Assembly (NCBI RefSeq): GCF_037963835.1
Contig: NZ_CP150145.1
Span: 3,658,001 to 3,722,000, forward strand
Length of the DNA: 64,000 bases
Direction: 5' to 3'
Origin: Paenibacillus sp. FSL H8-0332
Lineage (GTDB): Bacteria; Bacillota; Bacilli; Paenibacillales; Paenibacillaceae
Positions 17,625 to 26,186 of this stretch are shown piece by piece. The notes under the pieces are model-generated. The model did no database searches. It was not told the origin of the DNA and was given only the letters and a program-made list of their open reading frames with translations. Both the position numbers and the translations under genes were made by a program. Within the stretch, counting starts at the first letter, position 1; each line of letters begins with the position of its first letter.

Positions 17625-19442
17625 TTATTTATGCAGGTGGAACGGAACCGTAGCGATGACAATGTCCTTCTGATTCATCAGATAAGAGCGGATGAACAGG
17701 CTGGTCTGATTATGCAGCACGGCCTGCCACCAGTGCTTGGTAACGAATTGCGGAATCAGGACGGTAATATGGTCCGTTGAAGCCGTCTTCCACTCCACCG
17801 TATCAATGAATTTCACCAGCGGGCGGATAATGCTGCGGTAACGGGAGCGCAGGACAATCAGGCGCACTCCAGGGTTCCACTCTTCCCACTTCTGCTCCAT
17901 CTTGTGAATCTCCTCTTCATCGAACCCTACATAGACCGCCACAACATTATTGGTCAGTGACTTCGCATAGCTGATCGAATGCAGTACAGCGCGGGTTACA
18001 CCAGCGACTGGAACGACTACGGTGCTTCCTTTGATACAAGGCTTATCAGTAGCCGGACAGATCCGTAGCTGATCAGCAATATTCATATAATGGCGGTGAA
18101 TCCGGTGGAACACAATAATGACGACCGGCAGGAAGATGAAGGCCATCCACACGCTGGAGAATTTGGTGATAATGAAGATTAGGGTAATCGTTAACGTGGT
18201 GAGCATTCCAACCGTATTCACGGCGAACTTGCTCTGCCAGCCTTTCGGCTTCGTTCTGTACCATTGCACCATCATGCCCAGCTGCGACAGCGTGAACGGA
18301 ATGAATACCCCTACTGCATATAATGGAATGAGTCCTTCCGTATTCCCGTGAAAAGCCGCTACCAGCAATGCCGACATCACGCCGAGGAAAATAATCCCAT
18401 TGGAGAAGCCGAGCCGGTCGCCGCGCACCATGAAGGCATGGGGCAGATATTTGTCTTTGGCGAACATGAACGCCAGCAGCGGGAAGGCTGAGTACGCCGT
18501 ATTGGCTGCCAGGAACAGGATAACCGCCGTAATACCCTGAATGAAGAAGTACAGCCCGCCACGGCCGAAGGTAGACTGGGTAATCTGTGAGACCACTGTA
18601 GCCTTCTCATCGGGCATGATGCCGTACCAGTAAGCGAGCACCGTAATTCCTGTGAACATCACCCCGAGAATAAGACCCATAAGCATCAACGTTTTGGCTG
18701 CATTTTTCTCCGCCGGCGCTTTGAAGTTAGGAATGGCATTGGAGACTGCCTCAACTCCGGTCAGAGCCGAACAGCCGGAGCTGAACGCCTTCAGCAGCAG
18801 GAACATACTCACATTCGACACCGCCGAGCCAATCTCAGGAACATGGGCGTGGGCGCCGCCGGTCATATATTTGAAGACCCCCGAGATGATGAGCACGAAG
18901 ATGGAGACAACGAACAGATAGACCGGGATAGCGATGAAGGAGGCCGATTCGGTCACCCCGCGCAGGTTGACAATCGTTAAGAGTACGATAACAGATACCG
19001 CTATAAGGACACTATGATTATGCAGATTTGGAAAAGCCGAGGTGATCGCATCCGTCCCCGCCGAGGCGCTTACCGCCACCGTCAGAATGTAATCCACCAG
19101 CAGCGAGCCGCCGGCCAGTAGCCCGGTATGCACCCCAAGATTGGTTTTGGCTACAATATAAGCACCTCCGCCCTGCGGATAGGCGAATATCGTCTGCCGG
19201 TAAGACAGAATCAGGATGGCCAGCAAGCCCAATACGGCTAATGCAATTGGCAAGGAGTACCAGATGGCGGTGAACCCGGCGGCCACCAGTACGATTAGAA
19301 TTTGTTCTGTTCCGTAGGCTACAGACGATAGCGCATCAGAAGACAGGACAGCCAGTGCTTTCACCTTGGATAACTTTTCATGATCGAGTTCGTTCGACTT
19401 CATCGGACGCCCGATCAATAGTCGTTTTACCTTGCTTACCAT
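17625..19442 (-). CDS. kimA: KimA-type potassium importer (APC superfamily)
   Basis: Membrane transporter of 605 residues, the usual length of B. subtilis KimA (YdaO), a high-affinity K+/H+ symporter. About twelve helices occupy residues 35-450; a cytosolic C-terminal domain (about 460-605) begins STVVVPVAGVTRAVLHSISY. Characteristic N-terminal text is DALSSVAYGTEQILIVL. The ATG at 19442 is chosen because longer frames run through the riboswitch. A c-di-AMP riboswitch and terminator precede it, as expected for ydaO/kimA. Potassium homeostasis is therefore the likely role rather than amino-acid transport. Confidence 0.9.
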   Translation of the reverse strand: MVSKVKRLLIGRPMKSNELDHEKLSKVKALAVLSSDALSSVAYGTEQILIVLVAAGFTAIWYSLPIALAVLGLLAILILSYRQTIFAYPQGGGAYIVAKTNLGVHTGLLAGGSLLVDYILTVAVSASAGTDAITSAFPNLHNHSVLIAVSVIVLLTIVNLRGVTESASFIAIPVYLFVVSIFVLIISGVFKYMTGGAHAHVPEIGSAVSNVSMFLLLKAFSSGCSALTGVEAVSNAIPNFKAPAEKNAAKTLMLMGLILGVMFTGITVLAYWYGIMPDEKATVVSQITQSTFGRGGLYFFIQGITAVILFLAANTAYSAFPLLAFMFAKDKYLPHAFMVRGDRLGFSNGIIFLGVMSALLVAAFHGNTEGLIPLYAVGVFIPFTLSQLGMMVQWYRTKPKGWQSKFAVNTVGMLTTLTITLIFIITKFSSVWMAFIFLPVVIIVFHRIHRHYMNIADQLRICPATDKPCIKGSTVVVPVAGVTRAVLHSISYAKSLTNNVVAVYVGFDEEEIHKMEQKWEEWNPGVRLIVLRSRYRSIIRPLVKFIDTVEWKTASTDHITVLIPQFVTKHWWQAVLHNQTSLFIRSYLMNQKDIVIATVPFHLHK

Positions 19443-19525
19443 TGTAATAACAGTTCCTCTCTTGGTTAAGTTGAAATGGGCTTTCCCTGCGCTGTTTTCA
19501 TAAGTGGATTTCATAAATGCAGGCA

Positions 19526-19557
19526 CCAAAATAAGCATACGGAAATGATCCGCATGC
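19526..19557 (-). terminator. Riboswitch-controlled terminator
   Basis: GCATGCGGA (19557-19549) pairs with TCCGTATGC (19543-19535) and TTATTTT follows. It sits just after the aptamer, so c-di-AMP binding probably favours termination (an off switch). Confidence 0.75.
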
Positions 19558-19574
19558 CTAATGTGCATGGTCAT

Positions 19575-19720
19575 TATCCCACTAGTAGCTTACGAGGTTA
19601 GCTGGCGGATTCGGACTGTGGTAGCCCTACGGTTACAGGTCCTTGCGGACTGCTCCGATTCACCCCTTTTGGCCTTGGCCAAAGTGTGGTTCCCCCGTTT
19701 TTCCTTCCGGAAAATTCAGC
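19575..19720 (-). promoter_or_regulatory. c-di-AMP riboswitch (ydaO-yuaA class)
   Basis: On the minus strand the class landmarks appear in order: CGGGGGAACCAC (19697-19686), AGGGGTGAATC, CCGTAGGGC, then CCGAATCCGCCAGCTAACCT and CGTAAGCTACTAG ending near 19582. The order and wording match the ydaO element, and the downstream gene is its classic target. Outer boundaries are approximate. Confidence 0.93.
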
Positions 19721-19746
19721 GCATATTCAACTTCTCACAAGGACTA

Positions 19747-19775
19747 ATATTAAGCTACAATGCGTCTTCCGTAAA
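19747..19775 (-). promoter_or_regulatory. Candidate kimA promoter
   Basis: TTTACG (19775-19770) and TAATAT (19752-19747) are 17 bases apart on the minus strand, directly upstream of the riboswitch. Confidence 0.5.
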
Positions 19776-19957
19776 GCGTGGAAACAAATGAAAAAAGAAT
19801 GAAAAGAACTCAAAACAACCAAATTCATCATCCGGTATGTCTTGATCTTTCATTCTCTTTCATTATCCCTATATCACGTGATTTTACAGGGTTTTTGCAT
19901 ATTATTTTTTGCTAAAATTAAGGGGATTCTCTTCTCTTCCTTCTGTCCGTCAGCTTC

Positions 19958-20392
19958 TTACTCTACAGGCTCCTCTTTGCGTCCTGTCCATAGTAAAATG
20001 GAAATTAATGCAAACGCGATGAGTGCCAGCAAAGGGATCGTTATAAATCCGAACCAATTCAGATAATCCTTGTTGCACGGTACGCCGATTGTACAGGGAA
20101 TCACTTTGCTGAGTGCCGGTATTTTCTGCTCCGCATAATGATAAATGGAGATGCTCCCGCCGATCAGGCTAAGGGGAAGCACATAAGGAATGATCCGCTT
20201 GTCCGCCCGGTAGGTGGCGATCCCCAGCAGGAACAGCTGCGGGTACATGAAGATCCGCTGGAACCAGCACAGCTTGCACGGCTCGTAATGCAGGACCTCA
20301 CTGAGATATAGGCTTCCCGCTACAGCCACCACACAGACGAACCAGGCCAAGTACAGACAATTACGCCGGCAGAAGGCAGAGAAGGCGGTCAT
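19958..20392 (-). CDS. bdbC: Disulfide bond formation protein BdbC (DsbB family)
   Basis: Quinone-linked membrane thiol oxidase of 144 residues with four helices. The first redox pair is CKLC (Cys 39 and 42), the second Cys 100 and 106. It re-oxidises the thioredoxin-like partner encoded immediately upstream; start and stop overlap by four bases (ATGA). The pair corresponds to B. subtilis BdbC-BdbD, which introduces disulfides into exported proteins such as competence factors. Confidence 0.93.
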   Translation of the reverse strand: MTAFSAFCRRNCLYLAWFVCVVAVAGSLYLSEVLHYEPCKLCWFQRIFMYPQLFLLGIATYRADKRIIPYVLPLSLIGGSISIYHYAEQKIPALSKVIPCTIGVPCNKDYLNWFGFITIPLLALIAFALISILLWTGRKEEPVE

Positions 20393-21150
20393 TGGGCGGT
20401 TGCAGCTGCTGCTGCTGTTGCTGCTTGAATCTGGGCGTCAATCGCCTCCATATTGAAAGGCTCCTTCACCTTGATGCCATTCACGAACAAGGACGGTGTA
20501 TTCGTTACGCCCGCATCCGTGCCAAGCTGAATATCCCGGTCAAGCTCCTTTTCATAGGTACGGCCATCAATATCCTTGCGCAGCAGGTCATAATCCACCG
20601 GTAGCTCCAGCTGCTTGGCAAGACTCACCATGAAGTCAGGCGTAGCCCATTCCTTGTCTTCATTCCCCTGATTGGCATAGATCGCATCGAAATACTTCCA
20701 GAACGCTTCCTGGTTCTGATGATAGACCGACAGCGCTGCAAGAGAGGCCGTTCTCGAATCCTGGGCGATGAAGGCCAGATTCACGAAATAGAAGGCGGCT
20801 TTATTCTGATCCACATAGCCCTGAACGATCTGCGGTTTGATGACACCGGTGAACTGGGCGCAAGCCGGACATTTGAAATCGCCGAATTCCACAATTTTGA
20901 CCGGAGCATCCTCCTTGCCAAGCCGCATCATTTCACTGTAATTGAAGGCAACCGGCTTACTGTCTGTGCCGGCAGGCGAAGAGTCCTTCGAAGCAAGCAT
21001 GAATAAGCCTACAAAAATAATAATGACGATGGCCACCGTACTCACGATCAGAATTCTCGTTTTCTGCTTCTGCTGCTCCTGCTCTGCCCTGCGCTTCTCC
21101 TGCTTGCTCATCTGGGGAGCCATGACATTGTTCTTTTTTGTTTTGCTCAA
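20389..21150 (-). CDS. bdbD: BdbD-like thiol-disulfide oxidoreductase (DsbA family)
   Basis: Membrane-anchored extracytoplasmic oxidase of 253 residues. A charged N-terminal tail of about 30 residues precedes one helix (ILIVSTVAIVIIIFVGLFML), then a thioredoxin fold with FKCPACAQF near residue 95. The cis-Pro loop is probably VTNTPSLFVNG near 215. The TTG start at 21150 has AAAGGAA seven bases upstream. The long, Lys/Gln/Glu-rich cytosolic tail (MSKQEKRRAEQEQQ) is longer than in most family members. Confidence 0.92.
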   Translation of the reverse strand: MSKTKKNNVMAPQMSKQEKRRAEQEQQKQKTRILIVSTVAIVIIIFVGLFMLASKDSSPAGTDSKPVAFNYSEMMRLGKEDAPVKIVEFGDFKCPACAQFTGVIKPQIVQGYVDQNKAAFYFVNLAFIAQDSRTASLAALSVYHQNQEAFWKYFDAIYANQGNEDKEWATPDFMVSLAKQLELPVDYDLLRKDIDGRTYEKELDRDIQLGTDAGVTNTPSLFVNGIKVKEPFNMEAIDAQIQAATAAAAATAQ

Positions 21151-21243
21151 AGAGAGTTCCTTTCCGTCCTCTGGACTGTCGTGATAAAAGAATAGTTACT
21201 TTCAAATTATATAATGTTAACTCTCTTGTTGGCAATCGCTGTC

Positions 21244-23199
21244 TTAGACAGCTTCGTTCTCCTCCGATGACTCCCCGCCCCCCGTATCCTGGCCGAAGAA
21301 TACCTCTGGGGAATGCTCCTGTGATTGTAGCCTGATTCTGAAGAAGAACTGTGTGCCGCCCCCCTCTGCCGGCTCTGCCCAGATCTCTCCTTGCATCAGA
21401 TCGACCAGCTTCTTGCAGATCGCAAGGCCCAGACCCGTGCCGGGGTATTTGCGGGTGTGCGACCCGTCCACCTGCGAGAAGGACTGGAAGAGCAGCTGCA
21501 GCTTATCCGGTGAGATGCCAATGCCAGTATCACGTACCATGAATTGCAGAGCCTGAGCGGTCTCCCTGAGGCCATAGGACTCCACCTTAACCGTTACCGT
21601 GCCGGATGGCGTGAATTTCACAGCATTGCCGATCAGGTTGATCAGAATCTGGCGGATACGCGGGGCATCCCCGGTGAACTTGTCAGGAAGCCCCTCTTGG
21701 ATCTCCAGCTTCAGGGATAACGGCTTGTCTTGTGTGCTCACCATGAACAGCTCTATGCAGCCCTGAAGCAGCGCCTTCAGCCCGAAACTATCCTTATTCA
21801 GTGCCAGCCCATCCGCCTCCAGCCGGGAGATATCGAGAATATCGCTCATCACATGCAGCAGAGCGTGGCTGCTTGTACTCTGAAGCCGTAGGAGCTCCAG
21901 ATGTTCGGGATTACTGATCTCCTCGGCCAGCAGCTGGTTGACACCGATAATACCGTTCAGCGGTGTGCGGATCTCATGGCTCATGGTAGCCAGGAACTCG
22001 CTTTTCATCTTCACCGCACTCTCTGCGGCATCCCTGGCCTCCAGCAGCTCATACTGATACTTCATCAAGGCAGTCACATCCTCGGCCACGATATAGACCC
22101 ACTGCTCCGTATGATGCAGCAAAGGAAAGACGGTGACACTACAGATCAGTTGCTCCCCGCCTTTGCTTCGGACCTTCAGCTCCAGCTTGGAGGACTGCCC
22201 CCTTGAAGCGCGCGTTATGGCATCCCGTACGGCCGCTTCATCCCGTTCGCTGTATAGTATCGCCTTATAATTCCCCAGTTCTTGACTGCTATATCCGGTA
22301 ATGTCCCGCAGAGCAGGATTAGCACTGATAATCTTCTTGCGTGCAGGATCAATACAGATCACCATGTCAGGGTTATGCTCGAAAAGGGCAGTATACCGCT
22401 GCTCGTTAAAGGCCGCTGACTCGAGTATCCGCTGCCGGTCCCTGTACAGCAGAGCCAGGACGATCGACACAATGAACAGGAAGGAGCCGCAGAGGATCAT
22501 TCCCAGAATGGAATCCTTCAGATAGAGCACTTGCCCGGCTGCACTGGACGATTCTCCTACAGGGAATGAAGCGCCCGCCATGGCAGCGTAGTGAATGCCT
22601 GTGAACGCGCCGGTCAGGGTCAGGACAAGCAGCAGCTTTTTGAAGCTGAACATATTGTAGGTATGCTCCAGCCACTTCGGGTCGTAGGATGCGGTCACCA
22701 CCGGGACGATCAGAGCGAACAATACCGCCAGTATAATGGAAAAGGCGCCTTGATCATACGTTGCTGTAAGCCTCATCGACAGAATCCCGCTGAAATGCAT
22801 AATCAGGATGCCGCTGCTGAACAAGAGTCCGCCTAAGGCCAGGTAGATCCTGCTGCGGGTGTGCGGGTTATTCAACATCACTAACAGCATATATGAAGCT
22901 GCCACGGGAATGATTAGAGAGAACGCCAGTAATGGCAGGTTATACGATACCGGAACGCCCATATCCATTGCGCGCATCCCGATGAAATGCATGCTCCACA
23001 GGCCTGTGCCAAGCACCAGGGAGATGAGTAGGATATACCGGGAGCTCCGCTTCCCGCGAAGCAGCCGTTCCGTCAGATCCAGCGCCGTGAAACAGGAGAG
23101 AAAGGCTATAGCAACCGATAAGAGGACAAGCAGATCATTGTGTGTGTTAAAATGATGTTCCAACGCTCCCGCCCCCTTTTTGAATCGGATATACTGCAT
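21244..23199 (-). CDS. MHYT-PAS sensor histidine kinase
   Basis: Membrane sensor kinase of 651 residues. The start at 23199 (MQYIRFKK) has AAGGAAGTG upstream. Residues about 20-260 form an MHYT domain with seven helices and the triplet MHFIGM, MHFSGI, IHYAAM, thought to bind a metal and sense O2, CO or NO. A PAS domain follows at about 265-385. The kinase core has the H box MSHEIRTPLNG, N box NLIGNAVKF, and G boxes DTGIGIS and GTGLGL. It has no receiver domain, and no response regulator gene is adjacent, so its partner must be elsewhere. The ligand is unknown. Confidence 0.92.
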   Translation of the reverse strand: MQYIRFKKGAGALEHHFNTHNDLLVLLSVAIAFLSCFTALDLTERLLRGKRSSRYILLISLVLGTGLWSMHFIGMRAMDMGVPVSYNLPLLAFSLIIPVAASYMLLVMLNNPHTRSRIYLALGGLLFSSGILIMHFSGILSMRLTATYDQGAFSIILAVLFALIVPVVTASYDPKWLEHTYNMFSFKKLLLVLTLTGAFTGIHYAAMAGASFPVGESSSAAGQVLYLKDSILGMILCGSFLFIVSIVLALLYRDRQRILESAAFNEQRYTALFEHNPDMVICIDPARKKIISANPALRDITGYSSQELGNYKAILYSERDEAAVRDAITRASRGQSSKLELKVRSKGGEQLICSVTVFPLLHHTEQWVYIVAEDVTALMKYQYELLEARDAAESAVKMKSEFLATMSHEIRTPLNGIIGVNQLLAEEISNPEHLELLRLQSTSSHALLHVMSDILDISRLEADGLALNKDSFGLKALLQGCIELFMVSTQDKPLSLKLEIQEGLPDKFTGDAPRIRQILINLIGNAVKFTPSGTVTVKVESYGLRETAQALQFMVRDTGIGISPDKLQLLFQSFSQVDGSHTRKYPGTGLGLAICKKLVDLMQGEIWAEPAEGGGTQFFFRIRLQSQEHSPEVFFGQDTGGGESSEENEAV

Positions 23200-23273
23200 G
23201 TATTTACACTTCCTTACCCGCCTTAAATCCACCCGAATCGGAGAAACGCCAGAACAATTCATCCGTATAATGA

Positions 23274-23306
23274 CAAAAAAGCACAGCGCTATAGTAGCGC
23301 CATGCT
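23274..23306 (-). terminator. Rho-independent terminator of CNNM gene
   Basis: A 12-base-pair stem (AGCATGGCGCTA with TAGCGCTGTGCT) with a three-base loop, followed by TTTTTTG on the minus strand. Confidence 0.92.
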
Positions 23307-23324
23307 TATAGTGTATGCAGCAGC

Positions 23325-24641
23325 TTATGCTCCGGCTTCTTCTGTCAATAACTGCAGCTTCAGCAGCTTGATCCGGGAAATCCGCTTATTGTCGGTTTCT
23401 TCGACCACGAATAAATGATTGTCAAACTCGATGGACTGGCCCTTTTGCGGCGGATTGACCTCCAGCTTGGAGTATAGCCACCCGCCGATCGTGTCGTAAT
23501 CATGGGTATCCATATGAATTCCGAGCTTGTCGTTGATCTCTTCAATCAGCATCAGTCCATCTATGGAGAACTCATCCTCTCCCAGCTTCTCAATGCCGGC
23601 CCGCTCCTCGTCGAACTCATCCTGAATCTCGCCAACAATCTCTTCCATGATATCCTCCAGCGTAACCATACCCGAGGTACCGCCGTATTCATCAATAAGA
23701 ATGGCGATTTGGGTCTTGGCACGTTGCATGACCTTAAGGAGACTGCTGATCTGAATCGATTCCGGCACCGTCAATATCGGACGGATCAATTCAGTATAGC
23801 TCGGCGCCTTCTCCCGGATCATATCCTTAATGTGAATGAAGCCGAGGATATGGTCCTTGTCTCCGTCACAGACCGGATAACGGGTTCTCATGCCATCGAA
23901 GGCAATCTCCAGATTCTCTTCCGTCTCCAAATGCGTGTTCAGACAGATCATTTCCGTGCGCGGAATCATAATCTCTCTGGCCATCGTGTCGGCGAATCCA
24001 AAAATATTATCCACCAGCGTCATTTCTGTATTGTCGATCAATCCGCTTTTGTTACTCTCCTGCATCAGAATGCGGATTTCTTCCTCCGTATGCGCAGTTG
24101 CCAGCTCGGAAGCCGGTGTGAGACGGAAGATCCGCAGCAGGGCCCGGGCCAGCCCGTTAACCACCCAGATGAACGGAAACATGATCCGGTAGAAAACGTT
24201 CATCGGTCCCGCAGTTAACAGAAGCACCGCCTCAGCCTTGTTCACAGCTATGGTCTTCGGTGCAAGCTCGCCGAGTACGATATGGAGAACCGTGATGAAC
24301 ATGAAGGCAATAATCAGGGAAGTGACAAATACCGTGGTCTCGTCAAAGCCCAGCCCTCTGATCAGCGGCCCCACAATCGTGGCCACGGCCGGTTCTCCGA
24401 GCCAGCCCAGTGCAAGCGAAGCAAGGGTCACCCCAAGCTGGCACGCCGACAGAAAGCCATCCAGATTATGGACGATCTTCCTGGCGGCCAGCGCCCTCTT
24501 GCTGCCTTCCTCAATCAGCGATTCAATGCGCCCGCTGCGCACCTTCACCATCGCATACTCCACCGAAACGAAAAAACCGTTAAGCAGCACAAGCAAAATA
24601 ATAAGTCCTACATGTAATATACCAGGTAAAGGGTCGCTCAA
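23325..24641 (-). CDS. CNNM/CBS-domain membrane protein (hemolysin/CorC family)
   Basis: Membrane protein of 438 residues. The N-terminal DUF21/CNNM domain has about four helices (residues 1-195). Two CBS domains follow (about 200-335), then a CorC_HlyC domain with EYGGTSGMVTLEDIMEEIVGE near 315. Bacterial CNNM proteins are linked to magnesium efflux; the old name hemolysin is misleading. The TTG start has GGAG seven bases upstream. An unusual hairpin and a second, stronger Shine-Dalgarno lie just upstream. No M-box magnesium riboswitch was found. Confidence 0.92.
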   Translation of the reverse strand: MSDPLPGILHVGLIILLVLLNGFFVSVEYAMVKVRSGRIESLIEEGSKRALAARKIVHNLDGFLSACQLGVTLASLALGWLGEPAVATIVGPLIRGLGFDETTVFVTSLIIAFMFITVLHIVLGELAPKTIAVNKAEAVLLLTAGPMNVFYRIMFPFIWVVNGLARALLRIFRLTPASELATAHTEEEIRILMQESNKSGLIDNTEMTLVDNIFGFADTMAREIMIPRTEMICLNTHLETEENLEIAFDGMRTRYPVCDGDKDHILGFIHIKDMIREKAPSYTELIRPILTVPESIQISSLLKVMQRAKTQIAILIDEYGGTSGMVTLEDIMEEIVGEIQDEFDEERAGIEKLGEDEFSIDGLMLIEEINDKLGIHMDTHDYDTIGGWLYSKLEVNPPQKGQSIEFDNHLFVVEETDNKRISRIKLLKLQLLTEEAGA

Positions 24642-24649
24642 TTTATACT

Positions 24650-24692
24650 CCTATCCACCGTAATCTGTACGGATGGATAGGCCCACCTCCTT
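24650..24692 (-). promoter_or_regulatory. Hairpin between a consensus SD and the CNNM start
   Basis: AAGGAGGTG (24692-24684) is a consensus Shine-Dalgarno but is 43 bases from the TTG. Between them a 13-base-pair hairpin with one bulge (24650-24681) ends inside a second SD, TAGGAG. Folding would either hide the near SD or bring the far SD to about 11 bases from the start. Confidence 0.6.
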
Positions 24693-24881
24693 CGTTTGCT
24701 CAAAATGTCAGATCTGATAACGCCAGTAATGCCCTTGCGTATCAATTCCCCAATGCCCTCATCTCCTATACAAAATCACGGATTATAAATAATACTTTCA
24801 TTATATAAATATATTAGGTGAAACAGCAAGCATGCGTGTCCCCTTGAAAAATACAGCATATGCGCGTACGGGAGCATAAGT

Positions 24882-24923
24882 AACGGCTGACCCCCTTCAA
24901 ACAAAGGTGGACAACCGTTTTTG
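24882..24923. terminator. Interrupted hairpin downstream of gerQ
   Basis: AACGG, TG, CC and CCTT pair with their partners in an imperfect 17-base stem around CAAAC, with TTTTT on the plus strand but only TTACTT on the gerQ strand. A weak candidate terminator. Confidence 0.4.
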
Positions 24924-24957
24924 GGTTATTCTATGGATAAATGGCCGGAAAAGCGGA

Positions 24958-25482
24958 TTAACAGTTGCGCACTCCCAGCGGATTCCCGATAACGCCCGGA
25001 TATTGATAGACAAGCGGCTCTTCAAAAGTAGCATAATCGAAGTTTACCATCAGCAGCACGACCCGCTGTCCGGTAGCACGGTCACTGATAATCAGGTGGT
25101 CACGGCCCGCAGCTTCCAGCACCCCGGTATAGACCTTGGCATTCCAGTCTTTGTTGTTCTCATACGTGAAATAGAAGGTGCCTACCTTGCCAAGGTTCAG
25201 GCGGAAAATGTTCTCCACGTAGGACTGTTCAAACACAGGTGCGGCTGTTGAGACCACCGTGCCGCCCGGCATCATGGGACTGCCGCTGCTCACCTGCGGG
25301 GGCATGGCGACCATGGTGCCCATGTTTCCCATTTTACCCATATTCCCGATGTGTCCCATGTTATTCATGTTATTCATGTTATTCATATTGTTCATGTTGT
25401 TCATGTTATCCATATTGTTCATGCTGCCTGCGGGATTGCTGCCCATCATATAAGGAACTGGGCGGTACGGTTGAACGATCAT
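24958..25482 (-). CDS. gerQ: Spore coat protein GerQ
   Basis: Inner spore-coat protein (174 residues) needed for CwlJ to assemble into the coat and for calcium-dipicolinate germination. The conserved C-terminal half starts SYVENIFRLNLGKVGTFYF and includes WNAKVYTGVLEAAGRDHLII. The N-terminal half is low complexity: MNNM units repeated about six times, then variants (GHIGNMGKMGNMGTM). It is cross-linked by transglutaminase in B. subtilis; Lys residues here are few in the repeat. It lies 42 bases after cwlJ on the same strand, so the two interacting proteins are co-expressed. Confidence 0.93.
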   Translation of the reverse strand: MIVQPYRPVPYMMGSNPAGSMNNMDNMNNMNNMNNMNNMNNMGHIGNMGKMGNMGTMVAMPPQVSSGSPMMPGGTVVSTAAPVFEQSYVENIFRLNLGKVGTFYFTYENNKDWNAKVYTGVLEAAGRDHLIISDRATGQRVVLLMVNFDYATFEEPLVYQYPGVIGNPLGVRNC

Positions 25483-25524
25483 GTACGGATTACCTCCTAA
25501 AGTGTAATAATTGCTTTGTCTTGC

Positions 25525-25947
25525 CTAGTATACTGCCGGACAATCTCCCTGTGTCGGAGTGAAGAAGCAGTGAGCCTTGTAGCGTCCGGTATTCTGCTGA
25601 TTGTACCAGTTCGCCGGACAGTCGCCGACAGGGCGGAAGAACCAGAGCGCATTCGAGGCAGGCCAGGTTCTCTCCCCGTTAATCGCACGTTTCGCCAGCC
25701 GGATATCGGCTTCCCGCGCCCGTTGATAGAAATATCCCTTCTGCGGGGCTTCAAAGCCGCCTGGGCTCTGGTACACCATGTCGTTCACACTGCGGATGTT
25801 GTTGAAATCCAGACAATTGCCAAGAATCCGGTTCACGCCGACATTGCCGACCATCAGCATGCCTGACTCCCCATCCTCTTCAGCCTCTGCCCGCATCAGC
25901 CGTGCAAGCACCCTTACGTCCTCCGAGTTTGTTTTGATGACAGCCAC
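25525..25947 (-). CDS. cwlJ: Spore cortex-lytic enzyme CwlJ
   Basis: Cell-wall hydrolase (SleB/CwlJ, Hydrolase_2 fold, 140 residues) that degrades cortex peptidoglycan during germination. It lacks a signal peptide, as expected for a mother-cell enzyme. The catalytic Glu lies in RLMRAEAEEDGESGML near residue 22; ALWFFRP and KAHCFFTP are further family strings. The start is GTG at 25947 with AAGGAGGAG upstream. A candidate mother-cell promoter precedes it, and gerQ follows. Confidence 0.94.
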   Translation of the reverse strand: MAVIKTNSEDVRVLARLMRAEAEEDGESGMLMVGNVGVNRILGNCLDFNNIRSVNDMVYQSPGGFEAPQKGYFYQRAREADIRLAKRAINGERTWPASNALWFFRPVGDCPANWYNQQNTGRYKAHCFFTPTQGDCPAVY

Positions 25948-26030
25948 GCGTTCTCCTCCTTGCCTTCATTTCATTGATGGTGAAGCCATACAGACTTCGA
26001 TAGTCTCCGTTGTTCTTTTACTGCTCGCTG

Positions 26031-26060
26031 TATTGTATGTGCATTCGCCCAAGAGGTGAC
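26031..26060 (-). promoter_or_regulatory. Candidate mother-cell (SigE/SigK) promoter of cwlJ-gerQ
   Basis: Minus strand GTCACC (26060-26055) and CATACAATA (26039-26031) are about 15 bases apart. The -10 fits CATACAnT (SigE) and CATAnnnTA (SigK). It lies about 85 bases before cwlJ. The sigma assignment is inference. Confidence 0.45.
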
Positions 26061-26116
26061 AGTCTGCGCCCAATTTCCTGCCCTGCTTCATCCCATCCCC
26101 TTACTGACGATATGCC

Positions 26117-26153
26117 AAAAAAACCCTTGCTCCACAACGGGAACCAGGGGGTT
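26117..26153 (-). terminator. Rho-independent terminator of DUF2500 gene
   Basis: AACCC pairs with GGGTT and CTGGTTCC with GGAGCAAG (mismatches tolerated), followed by seven Ts on the minus strand. Confidence 0.75.
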
Positions 26154-26186
26154 ACAATCACCATCTATATTACATTGCCATCTTAG

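Larger units (their letters stand above)
19443..19957 (-). other. Long regulatory leader of kimA
   Basis: The 515-base gap holds, in order of transcription, a candidate promoter, the c-di-AMP aptamer, a terminator hairpin and about 80 further leader bases before the kimA start. The part right of 19775 is AT-rich and shows nothing else recognisable. Confidence 0.8.
24642..24957 (-). other. Leader region of CNNM gene
   Basis: No gene seen. It contains the hairpin at 24650-24681 with a Shine-Dalgarno on each side, an AT-rich stretch (24780-24820) that may hold the promoter, and a long interrupted inverted repeat at 24882-24923 near the end of gerQ. Confidence 0.6.

Noticed and set aside
24642..24957. 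M-box (magnesium) or yybP-ykoY (manganese) riboswitch
   Set aside because: Conserved strings of either class were not found in the leader.
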